From Clostridiales bacterium (GTDB lineage Bacteria > Bacillota > Clostridia > Christensenellales > Borkfalkiaceae): a stretch of DNA of 64,000 bases. The stretch lies in NCBI GenBank assembly GCA_015069605.1, contig SVII01000005.1, positions 1 to 64,000 on the forward strand. The letters run 5' to 3'. This document shows, one piece after another, positions 34,215 through 43,315 of the stretch. Each line of letters opens with the position of its first letter. Position 1 is the stretch's first letter. A program made the position numbers and the translations under genes. The notes beneath the pieces were generated by a model, which saw only the letters and a program-made list of their open reading frames with translations, was not told the origin of the DNA and did no database searches.

Positions 34215-34391
34215 ACGGCAAATAGCTCTTCACATACGGTGACAGTCACACGGGTGTTCTCCCGTATGCCCAGCGTAAAGCGGACTGTTTTACGCTTCGG
34301 CGGCGATACCCTTTCCTCGCCGCGTTAAACGCACAACCTGTCCGTGGGTGCTTGCGGCGGATACTGATGTTCATCCGCTCCTCTATTTAGC
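34215..34391 (-). promoter_or_regulatory. Lysine riboswitch (L box)
   Basis: The minus-strand leader of asd carries conserved L-box pieces in order: AUAGAGG-AGCGG, AGUAUCCGCCGCAAG, GGAAAGGGUAUCGCCGCCGAAGC, GCUGGGCAU, UGACUGUCA and GAGCUAUUU. They line up with the lysC leader of Bacillus subtilis as I remember it. A terminator follows, so lysine binding should stop transcription of asd-dapA-dapB. Confidence 0.93.
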
Positions 34392-34397
34392 AAGAGT

Positions 34398-34426
34398 ATT
34401 GTAACACATATGGCGGCAAAAGTCAA
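34398..34426 (-). promoter_or_regulatory. Promoter of the lysine riboswitch and operon
   Basis: Minus-strand TTGACT and TACAAT with a 17-bp spacer; transcription would start near 34391, at the 5' edge of the aptamer. Confidence 0.8.
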
Positions 34427-34498
34427 AGATTTTTCATAAACTTGCGCGGTAGTTTTAAAATTATTTTTAAATAATTTAAAATTTTTTTCAAAAATTCC

Positions 34499-34527
34499 TT
34501 GAAATAATCACAAATTTATAGTAAAAT
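34499..34527 (+). promoter_or_regulatory. Promoter of the DUF624-like gene
   Basis: TTGAAA and TAAAAT, 17-bp spacer, in an AT-rich stretch 130 bases before the ATG. Confidence 0.5.
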
Positions 34528-34656
34528 AGAAGGGTAAGTATTAAAATGCGTTGAAAGCGCGTTTTAAACAAACGAAAACGTGGTATAAATGCAAGACGCG
34601 ATAAAAGGCGAGCGATATTTGCGCGCACGCGGAAAAGCAAAAGTGGAGTTTTTTAA

Positions 34657-35970
34657 ATGGCGCAACAAAAGAAAGGGCTGATCACCCGTCTGTTGGAAGG
34701 AAAGGAAAGAAGCGAAGAATATGCGAGAAGTACGTTGCCTACAAACCGTTGGCAGCTTTTTTGGGATATATTCAAAGGGAATTTTTGGAAACTTGTCAAG
34801 GTTAATCTTTTGACGTTGGTGTTTTGTATTCCATTGATTATTGTTGTCATTATGCATCTTTTGATGACGGAAAGCAACAGTATTATTTATCCCTTTGGCG
34901 CAAACCTTGGCGTAGGATATCCCGCATCGCCAAACCAACAGGGCTTATCTGAACTGTTGAGTTTTCAAGGTAATATGTTTTTCTACTTTGGCATTCTTCT
35001 TACGTCGTTCATCACGGCGGTGGGGCTTTCTGGCGGTATGTACGTTATTCGTAACATGGTTTGGACAGAAGGTATTTTCGTGGCCAACGATTTTTGGCGC
35101 GGGGTCAAACTTAATTATAAAAATGCCTTGCAAACGTTGTTGTTTTTCAGCGGTATTTTGCTTGCGTGCGGTTTGATGCTCTCTTTCTCGGAATTTACGA
35201 TTGCCATCAGCAGTCTTTCGAAAGGACAAATGGTTTGGATGCGTATCTCGCAGGGGATGAGCTATATCTTATTAACTTTAGGCACGATGATGTCGTTCTG
35301 GATGATTTCGTTGGGCGTAAACTACCAGCTCAAATTCTTTACGATGGTGAAAAACGCATTTTTCATGACCATCGGTACTTTACCGCAAACGATCTTTTTC
35401 GGTGCGTTGGCGGTGTTGCCGTTTATCTTGCTTTTGATCGGCGGACAGTTCTTTATGGTGATTGCGGTTATGATCATATTGTTGTTCGGCGTCGCATACG
35501 GACTGTTGGTATGGTTGGATTTCGGACAATGGGTATTTGATAAATATATCAACCCGAAGATTGAAGGCGCGAAAGTGGGCAGAGGTATCTTCAATAAAGA
35601 CGGAACTTCCTCGGTTGCAAGCGGCGACAGCGCTGCGGAAAAGGAATATCGTCGCGCGTTGCTTGCCGAAGGGAAATCTCGTTTGGTGGCGCATCCTATC
35701 AAACCGATCGATGACTCGTTGCAGGTATATGAATTGCCACAATCTTTCTCCCGTGAGGACTTGAAACGTCTGCGCGAAAGTAAGCAAATGATTGCAGACG
35801 ATACGCAAGCGTACGAAGAAGAACATAAAAACGACGCTCGTTACGTTGAATATAACGAACAGTTCGATGCTTTGGAAAAATCCGTGCAAGAAGAAGCGGA
35901 CGGCAAAAAGAAGAAAAAACCTAGAATTTTGCGTGCAAAGGGCGAAAATATCAAGAGCGACGAAGACTAA
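34657..35970 (+). CDS. Polytopic membrane protein, YesL/DUF624-like
   Basis: A 437-residue protein. After a polar N-terminus of about 45 residues come about six hydrophobic segments between 50 and 300 (for example VNLLTLVFCIPLIIVVIMHLL and FFGALAVLPFILLLIGGQFF). A charged cytoplasmic tail of about 130 residues rich in Glu and Lys follows. The arrangement and the N-terminal WDIFKGNFWKLVKVN resemble DUF624 (YesL) proteins, which often accompany carbohydrate ABC systems. The tail is longer than usual. Function not known. Confidence 0.65.
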   Translation: MAQQKKGLITRLLEGKERSEEYARSTLPTNRWQLFWDIFKGNFWKLVKVNLLTLVFCIPLIIVVIMHLLMTESNSIIYPFGANLGVGYPASPNQQGLSELLSFQGNMFFYFGILLTSFITAVGLSGGMYVIRNMVWTEGIFVANDFWRGVKLNYKNALQTLLFFSGILLACGLMLSFSEFTIAISSLSKGQMVWMRISQGMSYILLTLGTMMSFWMISLGVNYQLKFFTMVKNAFFMTIGTLPQTIFFGALAVLPFILLLIGGQFFMVIAVMIILLFGVAYGLLVWLDFGQWVFDKYINPKIEGAKVGRGIFNKDGTSSVASGDSAAEKEYRRALLAEGKSRLVAHPIKPIDDSLQVYELPQSFSREDLKRLRESKQMIADDTQAYEEEHKNDARYVEYNEQFDALEKSVQEEADGKKKKKPRILRAKGENIKSDED

Positions 35971-36008
35971 TACACGGTAAACCTTTTCGTTTACCAAAGG
36001 AGAACGTT

Positions 36009-36755
36009 ATGGAAAGAAAAGCAGCGTATGCCAATCTTGCCAAATGGTTCGAATATCTCAATGATGACTGCGACTATGAAAATTGGTCGCAGTATTTAAT
36101 TTTGAAGTTGCGTAATTTTTCGCTTGCTTGCGGGTTGGATATCGGTTGCGGCGGCGGTTGGTTTACGCGCGCGTTTGCCAAACAAGGTTATCAAATGACG
36201 GGATTGGACGTGTCGGCGGAAATGCTTGATTACGCGCAGGAACAAGCGTTAAAGCACGGGGTTCGCGGTGAATATATTCTCGGGGACATAGCCAAAATAA
36301 AATTACCCAAACGTTTTGATTTCGCTACGGCGATCAACGATTGTATCAATTATATTCCTAAAAGCAAACTCAATGCGGCGTTTAAAAACGTAGCGGCAGC
36401 TTTAAAAAAAGACGGCGTGTTTTTATTCGACGTCAGTTCGGAAAAGAAATTCCGTGAAAAGCTTTCAGGTACGGTCTGCGCGGACGATCGCGAAGACGTG
36501 ACGTATCTTAGTTTTAATAGAGCAGAAGAAGACGGCGTGAGTATGGACGTTACGCTATTTATCAAACGCTCAGACGGAACGTTTGACCGTATGGACGAAA
36601 CGCACCGTCAATACGCGTATTCGGAAGAAGAAATTTGCGCGGCGCTCAACGCCAACGGTTTCACCGTATTATCGCTAGAAGGGCATATGGGAGAGGATAA
36701 ATCGCAAAGCGATCGTATTTGTTTCCTTGCACAAAAGAAAGGAGGCGGCAAATGA
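36009..36755 (+). CDS. Class I SAM-dependent methyltransferase
   Basis: A 248-residue methyltransferase with motif I LDIGCGGGWFTRAFAKQG, motif II GLDVSAEML and the post-I acidic block GDIAKIKLP. The substrate is not evident. The start follows AAAGGAG. It overlaps hslO by 4 bases (ATGA), so both are translated together. Confidence 0.88.
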   Translation: MERKAAYANLAKWFEYLNDDCDYENWSQYLILKLRNFSLACGLDIGCGGGWFTRAFAKQGYQMTGLDVSAEMLDYAQEQALKHGVRGEYILGDIAKIKLPKRFDFATAINDCINYIPKSKLNAAFKNVAAALKKDGVFLFDVSSEKKFREKLSGTVCADDREDVTYLSFNRAEEDGVSMDVTLFIKRSDGTFDRMDETHRQYAYSEEEICAALNANGFTVLSLEGHMGEDKSQSDRICFLAQKKGGGK

Positions 36756-37609
36756 AAAACGTATTAAGAACGCTCGTCTATGACAAACAAGTTTCGCTGA
36801 CATTAGCGGATACGACGGAAATGGTAAGGACAGGTATGCGTTTACACGACCTTTCCACCTGTTCCGCGGCGGTGTTTGGTAGAGCGTTATCCGTTATGAC
36901 TTTCATGAGTGTTTGCTTAAAAGGTGAGCGTGGCGAGATTTCCTTATCCACAAAAAGCGACGGACTCGGAGGTGAGATTGCCGTATCGGGTAATCGTAAT
37001 TTATATTTGCGCGGTTTTATCAGCAGTACGAACGTTGCAGGTGGCGCGGACGAAAATTCACAAAAAGCTTGTTTTGGCGAAACGGGTTCTTTGACGATTA
37101 TTCGCGATGACGGGTACAGCCGTCCGTTCGTGGGCGCGTGCGCGTATCCTGAAAATGCGGACGTGGACAGCGCGTTTGAGGAATATTTCCGTATCAGCGA
37201 ACAACTTCCCACTCGTATCAAAACAACGGTGGAATTTAACGAAAACGGCGAGCTTGTGTTTGCAGGGATCGCGGTGTTGCAACCCTTGCCTTTTGCGGAC
37301 GAAGTAACGCTGGAAAAGGTGTTCAACGCGGACATGGTAGCGTTGTTACAAGCAATTAAGATGGACGGAGTTCAAAAAACAGCAGAAGAAAATTTCGATT
37401 GTTCTGCGGACGTGTGGGAGATAAGAGGGGCGATGTACAAATGCAACTGTTCGAGAAAATATCTTGGCGGCGTGCTTGTGTCTTTAGGCGAAGAGCAAAT
37501 GCGTGAGATTATTCGCGAAGACGGTGCGGTGCGCGTGCATTGTCATTATTGCAATACCGATTACGAATTTACAGACGAGGACGCAGACAAGCTGTTTCCT
37601 AAACACTAA
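36752..37609 (+). CDS. hslO: Hsp33 redox-regulated chaperone
   Basis: A 285-residue holdase chaperone activated by oxidation. The C-terminal zinc site is present as CNC and CHYC (C-x-C..C-x2-C). The N-terminal domain shows the family pattern around TGMRLHDLSTCSAAVFGRALS. The start at 36752 follows GGAGGC; the track start at 36719 is inside the methyltransferase gene. Confidence 0.94.
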   Translation: MKNVLRTLVYDKQVSLTLADTTEMVRTGMRLHDLSTCSAAVFGRALSVMTFMSVCLKGERGEISLSTKSDGLGGEIAVSGNRNLYLRGFISSTNVAGGADENSQKACFGETGSLTIIRDDGYSRPFVGACAYPENADVDSAFEEYFRISEQLPTRIKTTVEFNENGELVFAGIAVLQPLPFADEVTLEKVFNADMVALLQAIKMDGVQKTAEENFDCSADVWEIRGAMYKCNCSRKYLGGVLVSLGEEQMREIIREDGAVRVHCHYCNTDYEFTDEDADKLFPKH

Positions 37610-37639
37610 AATAAAAACAAACGAAGGGCAAGGCGATCG

Positions 37640-39379
37640 ATGAAAGATAAAAAAGTTATGAAAATCGATTTCAGTCGTAAGCGTTATGCAAAGCTGGCTG
37701 ACCAATTTTATAACGAGGGAAAATACATTCCCGCGCTTCGTTTGGCGTACAAAGAATTAGAAGAATTCGGCGGCGACGCGGAAACATACGCCCGCCTTTG
37801 CGATATTTACGAGGGCATGGGTCTGCACGGCTCGGCAGTCCGCTGGTGGTTTCGCTTTTTGGATATAGCAGACGAAGAGGACTATCCCGAAATTTATGAA
37901 GGTCTTGCCGTGAATTTTTTAAATTTAGGTAACGAAGGTCAATCGGCGTATTATTATAACAAACTCATCGATGTGGACGATACGCTGCCCGAAGAAGCCC
38001 GTATGGATATTGTCGAAGCGTTTTCAACTAACAAACGCGAGAGATTCCGCTTTGTATATCCGCCCAAACTTGCAGATTATTCCAAGGAAGTTAATCGCGG
38101 AACAAAAGCGTTAAAGTCGGGAGATTGTAAGCGTGCGGTCGAAGAATTTTCCAAGGTAGAAAAAGGTTCGAAAGATTACGCGTCGGCAATGGAAATGCAA
38201 GCGGTGGCATATCTTTTGGCAGGCGATCCTAACGCGGCGGAACAAACGTGTTTGACGTTGCTTGAAACCGTTCCCGACAATATTCGTGCCAAAGCAACGC
38301 TTGCCGCGGTGTATTTAGAACAAAACCGCGCGGAGGACAGTAAGGCGTTGGCGGAACAACTTGCGGATTTACAACTGGAAGATACGGACGATTTATACAA
38401 AGTCGCGACAGTGTGCTGTGAAAACGGTTTACACGAAGCGGCATATAAAAAGTTTTGTATCTTGGATAAAAAAATGCCGTATGATGGCAGAATGTTGTAT
38501 TTCAAAGCCGTTTCCGCTTACAAAAGCGGCTTGATTGACGAGTCGGAAAAGGCATTCGATACCTTGGTTTCGGTATATCCCGACGCCGAAGTCGCGAAAT
38601 ATTATTTACGGGAAATTCGAGCGTATAAAAACGGCGAAACGCAAACTCCGCCGAATCTTATTTATTTTTATCATTTACCGCAAGAAGAACGCGAACATCG
38701 TTGTCGCGCGATGTTACAAATGCGAAAATCGCCCAGGGACGAAGCACAGCTTTTTGGTTTGCTTGCTTTGCATGACGGGTATTTCACTTGGGCGTTTGAC
38801 GAAATGGACGGCGGTGATCAAGACCTGCAATATCTTGCACTTCTTACGGCGGAGCACGTTCATGCGGACGGATTTTTAATCGACGTACTGCTCGATCCCG
38901 ACGTAGCGGATATTTGGAAAATCGAAATCATTCGTATGCTTTTGGAACGCAACGAAGAAGTTGAAGTGGGGTTTGTGCTTTGTAATATCTATCGCAAAGT
39001 CGTTTTGCCGCGTATTCAAATCGGTAGAAAAAAACGCAAGAAATATTTACAAGCGTACGCGAAAACCGCTTCCAAATTCGTCATGATCCGAGAGGAAAAC
39101 GGGGAAATGATCCAAGAGGCGGCGGAAAAATTGTATCGAGCTTTGGAACGTTACGACAGCTTGGATTTAATCGACAATACGGACGACGTAGCTTGCGCTA
39201 TCTATTTGATGTCAGGTTTGAAAGAATTGGGCAACAACACGGATATGATTGTGTCGGCTTTTGAGGCAAACGCAGCGAAGGTGAGCGTATTGATGACGGT
39301 AGCGCTTTCGCAGGAATTAGGCTTGGATAAAAACGGTGAAATACAAAACATAGAGGATAAAAAGAATGAAATTGATTGA
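37640..39379 (+). CDS. Tetratricopeptide-repeat protein
   Basis: A 579-residue soluble protein with TPR-like helical pairs through at least the first 330 residues (for example ALRLAYKELEEFGGDAETYARLCDIYEGMGLHGSA and AAVYLEQNRAEDSKALAEQL). The C-terminal third is helical without a recognised domain. Probably a scaffold for protein contacts. It overlaps the next gene by 14 bases, so the two are likely partners. Confidence 0.7.
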   Translation: MKDKKVMKIDFSRKRYAKLADQFYNEGKYIPALRLAYKELEEFGGDAETYARLCDIYEGMGLHGSAVRWWFRFLDIADEEDYPEIYEGLAVNFLNLGNEGQSAYYYNKLIDVDDTLPEEARMDIVEAFSTNKRERFRFVYPPKLADYSKEVNRGTKALKSGDCKRAVEEFSKVEKGSKDYASAMEMQAVAYLLAGDPNAAEQTCLTLLETVPDNIRAKATLAAVYLEQNRAEDSKALAEQLADLQLEDTDDLYKVATVCCENGLHEAAYKKFCILDKKMPYDGRMLYFKAVSAYKSGLIDESEKAFDTLVSVYPDAEVAKYYLREIRAYKNGETQTPPNLIYFYHLPQEEREHRCRAMLQMRKSPRDEAQLFGLLALHDGYFTWAFDEMDGGDQDLQYLALLTAEHVHADGFLIDVLLDPDVADIWKIEIIRMLLERNEEVEVGFVLCNIYRKVVLPRIQIGRKKRKKYLQAYAKTASKFVMIREENGEMIQEAAEKLYRALERYDSLDLIDNTDDVACAIYLMSGLKELGNNTDMIVSAFEANAAKVSVLMTVALSQELGLDKNGEIQNIEDKKNEID

Positions 39380-40199
39380 TTTTGACGGACTTTTCGACGA
39401 GAAGTTGACGCAATATATGGAAGAAAATAAAAACAAATACACCGAAAAACAATGGGAAGACGTCATTCCACGTTTGTATAAAAAATTCGGTGACACGTAC
39501 GTAGCCAAGGTGAAATGTACGCCCAAGGAATATTATGCAAAAATGACGGACAAGGAATTGACGGAAACGCTTCGCGCGCATCTCACCGAGGATGTACCCG
39601 TGCCTGAATTTCTTTGTGCGGAAATTGAAAATAGAGGGGAAGTGGAGACACTTTTGCCTCTTTTGCAAGGAGATGATACGCAAACGGCTCTTTACGCAAT
39701 CAATTTGATTATGGACGATGCGCGCGCGTTCGATATTTATTTTGATATTCTCACCCAAAACCGTTTCGACGAAGATATTCGCAGCGATATTGCAGACATT
39801 TTCCGTTTGCATGCAGATGAAGTTCGGGAGAGGGCGTACGAATATTGTCAAAAAGGTGTCGCGAAACAGTATATGTTAGAAATTCTTTCGCGTGTAAAAA
39901 ATAAGGAAGATAAAATTTTTGACACGCTCCTTTCGGCGTTTTTAGAAGGGGAGGAAGTTCCGATGCGCGCAGGCTATCTTGCGGCGTATGGCGACGAACG
40001 CGCTTTGCCGCACCTTTTGAAACGTATCGAAGATCAAACGATTGGGTTTGTGGAATTTCAAGAACTCAAATACGCGATTGAGGCGCTTGGTGGCGAGTAT
40101 AACGAACCGCGTGATTTTTCGGACGATAAAGATTATCTTGCCGTAGAAGTGGCGTCATCCAAAGCCGCTGTAAGCGAGGATAATGGTTTAAAAAATTAA
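39366..40199 (+). CDS. HEAT-like repeat protein
   Basis: A 277-residue acidic helical protein. Segments such as LLPLLQGDDTQTALYAINLIMDDA and YLAAYGDERALPHLLKRIED look like HEAT or armadillo-type repeats. No catalytic motif. The start lies inside the TPR gene (14-base overlap, different frame). Function unknown; with its partner it may form a structural or chaperone-type pair. Confidence 0.65.
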   Translation: MKLIDFDGLFDEKLTQYMEENKNKYTEKQWEDVIPRLYKKFGDTYVAKVKCTPKEYYAKMTDKELTETLRAHLTEDVPVPEFLCAEIENRGEVETLLPLLQGDDTQTALYAINLIMDDARAFDIYFDILTQNRFDEDIRSDIADIFRLHADEVRERAYEYCQKGVAKQYMLEILSRVKNKEDKIFDTLLSAFLEGEEVPMRAGYLAAYGDERALPHLLKRIEDQTIGFVEFQELKYAIEALGGEYNEPRDFSDDKDYLAVEVASSKAAVSEDNGLKN

Positions 40200-40243
40200 A
40201 ATTTAACGACCTTCTATCCAAAATCAATGGAATAAATGAAGAT

Positions 40244-40292
40244 TTCTCCGCATATAGTAAACCGTGTAAGGTTTGCCCGCGGAGATTTTTTT
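40244..40292 (+). terminator. Terminator before spoIVA
   Basis: TCTCCGC pairs with GCGGAGA around an inner GTAAACC/GGTTTGC stem, followed by TTTTTTT. Confidence 0.8.
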
Positions 40293-40342
40293 ATTAAAAT
40301 GATAAAAAATTACCCAAAATTTCCGCGCAAGGGAGGTCGTTA

Positions 40343-41812
40343 ATGGAAAACTACAGCGTATACGAAGACATTGCAAACCGTACGGGCGGGGATATCTACG
40401 TCGGCGTAGTCGGCCCTGTGCGTACGGGAAAATCCACTTTTATTAAACGTTTTATGGAAACGCTTGTCATTCCGTCAGCAGAGGAAAACGCTCGCGCGGT
40501 GATGACGGATGAATTGCCGCAATCAGCCGCAGGGAAAACGGTGATGACGACGGAACCTAAATTTGTACCCGCAAAAGCGGCAAAAATTCAAATTACCAAA
40601 GGCGCGGAGGTGGCAGTGCGGCTTGTGGATTGTGTGGGGTTTGCCGTGGAGGGAGCAAACGGCTTTGAGGAGGACGGCTCGCCGCGACTTGTAAAAACGC
40701 CTTGGAGTGAAACGGCTATGCCCTTTGAGCAAGCGGCGGCGTTGGGTACGGAAAAAGTCATTCAGGAACATTCGACAATCGGCGTCATGGTGACAACGGA
40801 CGGCAGTATTACCGACCTCCCCCGAAACGCTTACGTGGCGGCGGAAGAACGTACTGTTTCGCAGCTAAAAACGCTGAAAAAGCCCTTTGTTATTTTGTTA
40901 AACTGTGTAGATCCCTCGGCGGCAACGACGCTTAAAAATTCATTGGAAGAGAAATATCAAGCACCCGTGGTCGCGATGAACGTGGAAAATATAACGGAAG
41001 CGGATATTTTACTCTTACTGCAAAAGGCACTTTTTGAATTTCCCGTAACAAGTATTGACGTGAAAATACCCAAATGGTTGCAAACGTTTGATGAAGAAAA
41101 TTCTACGGTGGCGGCGTTGCTTTCCACCCTCAAAAAAACGGCGTGCGGCATTGCGCATATGCGCGATTGTTTCGATTTGGAAAATTTGTTTGAGGAAGAC
41201 GACGATTTTTGCAATCCCACGGAGATAAAGATGGATTTAGGCAAGGGCAGGGTCGAGATTACGGTAGGAGTGAAGGACTCTTTGTTCTATCAAACACTCA
41301 GCAACGCGTGTGGCGAGGAAATCTCCGACGAGCTTTCCTTGATGCAATACGCTTGTTCACTTTCAGGGATCAAAAAGGAATACGACAAGGTAAAAGACGC
41401 CTTGGAAGAAGCGGATAAAAACGGGTATGGGATCGTTTATCCAACGGAAAACGATTACAGCTTAGAGAAACCTCAACTCGTGAAAAAGGGCGCAGGGTAT
41501 GGCGTGCATTTTAAAGCAAATGCGGCAAGTTATCACGTGGTAAAGGTCAATGTGACTGGCACGGTAAATTCGATTATCGGCACGAAACAGCAAAGCGAAG
41601 AGTTTGTCGATGGTGTTATGAAAACGTATGAAGAGAGTGCGGATGGGGTCTGGGAAACGAATATTTTCGGAAAATCTTTGCGCGATCTTGTGGGTGACGA
41701 GCTTTCCAGTAAAAGTAATGCCATGCCTATCGAATTACGCCGTAAAATGCGCCGCGCCGTCACCCGTATTGTCAACGAAGGCAAAGGCAACGTCATTTGT
41801 ATTTTGTTCTAA
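40343..41812 (+). CDS. spoIVA: Stage IV sporulation protein A
   Basis: Spore-coat basement ATPase that polymerises on the forespore surface. The 489 residues match the B. subtilis length (492). It opens with DIANRTGGDIYVGVVGPVRTGKSTF, whose Walker A is GPVRTGKS, and ends with NEGKGNVICILF, both conserved in the family. It shows that the organism comes from a sporulating lineage. GGGAGGTCG precedes the start. A terminator upstream and a 60-codon ORF downstream flank it. A sigma-E promoter is expected but I could not identify one. Confidence 0.96.
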   Translation: MENYSVYEDIANRTGGDIYVGVVGPVRTGKSTFIKRFMETLVIPSAEENARAVMTDELPQSAAGKTVMTTEPKFVPAKAAKIQITKGAEVAVRLVDCVGFAVEGANGFEEDGSPRLVKTPWSETAMPFEQAAALGTEKVIQEHSTIGVMVTTDGSITDLPRNAYVAAEERTVSQLKTLKKPFVILLNCVDPSAATTLKNSLEEKYQAPVVAMNVENITEADILLLLQKALFEFPVTSIDVKIPKWLQTFDEENSTVAALLSTLKKTACGIAHMRDCFDLENLFEEDDDFCNPTEIKMDLGKGRVEITVGVKDSLFYQTLSNACGEEISDELSLMQYACSLSGIKKEYDKVKDALEEADKNGYGIVYPTENDYSLEKPQLVKKGAGYGVHFKANAASYHVVKVNVTGTVNSIIGTKQQSEEFVDGVMKTYEESADGVWETNIFGKSLRDLVGDELSSKSNAMPIELRRKMRRAVTRIVNEGKGNVICILF

Positions 41813-41886
41813 AATCGGTATTGTTAAGAATAAAAGAGTAGAAAAACGGACATACTTTTTACAAATTCCAAAACGGAGGATTTTGT

Positions 41887-42069
41887 ATGAGTAGATCGTC
41901 TAAAAAGAAAGGAAAAGTTCCAAAAATCACGGAGGCGCAATACGCGGAATACATTTCCTCGTTAAAAGCAAACAACACACCCATGTCTGCGTTGAATGTA
42001 TCTAAACCGCTCACGGCGGGTGCGGAAATCGAGATAAAGGAACGACAAGAAAAGGGTAAAATATTGTAA
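41887..42069 (+). CDS. Small hypothetical protein next to spoIVA
   Basis: A 60-residue polar protein, basic at the N-terminus (SRSSKKKGK) and with ITEAQYAEYISSLKANN. Its ATG has GGAGG nine bases upstream and a terminator follows, so it is probably real. There is no terminator between it and spoIVA (74 bases). I do not recognise it. A role in sporulation is only suggested by position. Confidence 0.65.
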   Translation: MSRSSKKKGKVPKITEAQYAEYISSLKANNTPMSALNVSKPLTAGAEIEIKERQEKGKIL

Positions 42070-42075
42070 AAGTAA

Positions 42076-42108
42076 AAAACGTCGAGCAAATTACGGCTCG
42101 GCGTTTTT
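42076..42108 (+). terminator. Terminator after the 60-aa gene
   Basis: AACGTCGAGC pairs with GCTCGGCGTT (one G-U), then TTTTT. Confidence 0.8.
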
Positions 42109-42175
42109 ACGTGAGGAAAGAAGCAGTAAAATCGAGGGATTTTATCGAAATATATGCAAAGTTTTTTTAAAATAC

Positions 42176-42204
42176 TTGATAAGTTGCGCAAATTATGTTA
42201 TAAT
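42176..42204 (+). promoter_or_regulatory. Promoter of the DHH-surE operon
   Basis: TTGATA and TATAAT, 17-bp spacer. It leaves a leader of about 150 bases before the ATG at 42365. Confidence 0.7.
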
Positions 42205-42234
42205 ATACTGTAGCGAAAACAAAAACTAAGGAAA

Positions 42235-42300
42235 ATGTCCGAAAAAATACAACGTTTTATTGGACGAGTATTTCATTGTATTGCACGGTTTTTTATTTAA
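42235..42300 (+). CDS. Possible 21-codon leader peptide
   Basis: In the leader of the DHH operon an ATG preceded by AAGGAAA opens a 21-codon frame (MSEKIQRFIGRVFHCIARFFI) that ends in TAA. The peptide is basic and amphipathic. It is too short for the ORF track. It may be a chance frame; the ribosome-binding site is very close to the ATG. Confidence 0.3.
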   Translation: MSEKIQRFIGRVFHCIARFFI

Positions 42301-42364
42301 TATTTAGCATATAAAATAGTCAATCGCGGCTATTTTGACGATTAAAATCAAGGACAAAAGAAAA

Positions 42365-43303
42365 ATGTTTGAACAAGTTTTTACACTTATAAAACAATAC
42401 GATACAATCGTAATTCATAGACATTCAAGCCCCGACGGCGACGCGTTGGGCAGTCAAATCGGGTTGAAGTACATCCTGCAGGACAATTTTCCTGACAAGA
42501 AAGTGTACGTTGTTGGCGACGAAGCGAAACGGTACGCATTTATGGACGGCTCGGTGATGGACGAAATTCCCGACGAAACCTATCAAGGCGCGTTGGCGAT
42601 TGTGCTCGATTGCGGCGCAAGTCATCTCATCAGCGACGAGCGTTATAAAACGGCAGCGGCAACAGCTCGCCTCGATCATCATATCTACGCGGAAAAAATC
42701 GCGGACGTGGAAGTGGTGGATACGTCGTACGAAAGCTGTTGCGGGCTTGTTACAGAACTTGCATTGGAGAGCGGCTTGCGTCTTTCGCCTGCGTCGGCAA
42801 AAGCGTTATACACGGGTATGGTCACTGATTCAGGGCGTTTCCGCTACGATTCTACCACGTCGAACACGTTCCGTTTGGCGTCCGCGTTGATGGAGCAAAA
42901 ATTCGATACCAACGATATTTATGCGCAACTTTATGCGGACGATTTCACGGCGGTGAAACTTCGCGCGCAGTTCGTTTTAAAAATTCAGTTCACCGATTAT
43001 AGAGTCGCGTATATCTACACGACGAAAGAGGAATTGCCCACGTACGGTGTGGATACGTTCACCATTTCGCGCGGTATGGTCAACACGATGGGGGACATTC
43101 GCGGAGTGGATATTTGGGTGAATTTCACGGAAACGGAAGACAAAATCCTTGTGGAAATTCGTTCCAACAAATACAATATAAATCCCATAGCGGTGAAATA
43201 CGGCGGCGGTGGACACGCGAAAGCAAGCGGCGCATCCGTACCCGATAAAGCAACGGCGATGGCGTTGCTCGACGACCTCAACGCATACAACAAAGGAGTA
43301 TAA
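42365..43303 (+). CDS. DHH/DHHA1 phosphoesterase, NrnA-like (copy 1)
   Basis: A 312-residue manganese phosphoesterase. The DHH-domain motifs are HSSPDGDALGS, VLDCGASH and RLDHHI, and the DHHA1 domain ends in YGGGGHAKASGA. NrnA-type proteins degrade nano-RNA and pAp; related ones cleave pApA from c-di-AMP. The start at 42365 follows AAGGAC; the TTG at 42335 used by the track has no ribosome-binding site. It is first of a tandem pair. Confidence 0.88.
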   Translation: MFEQVFTLIKQYDTIVIHRHSSPDGDALGSQIGLKYILQDNFPDKKVYVVGDEAKRYAFMDGSVMDEIPDETYQGALAIVLDCGASHLISDERYKTAAATARLDHHIYAEKIADVEVVDTSYESCCGLVTELALESGLRLSPASAKALYTGMVTDSGRFRYDSTTSNTFRLASALMEQKFDTNDIYAQLYADDFTAVKLRAQFVLKIQFTDYRVAYIYTTKEELPTYGVDTFTISRGMVNTMGDIRGVDIWVNFTETEDKILVEIRSNKYNINPIAVKYGGGGHAKASGASVPDKATAMALLDDLNAYNKGV

Positions 43304-43315
43304 AGGAGTAAGATT

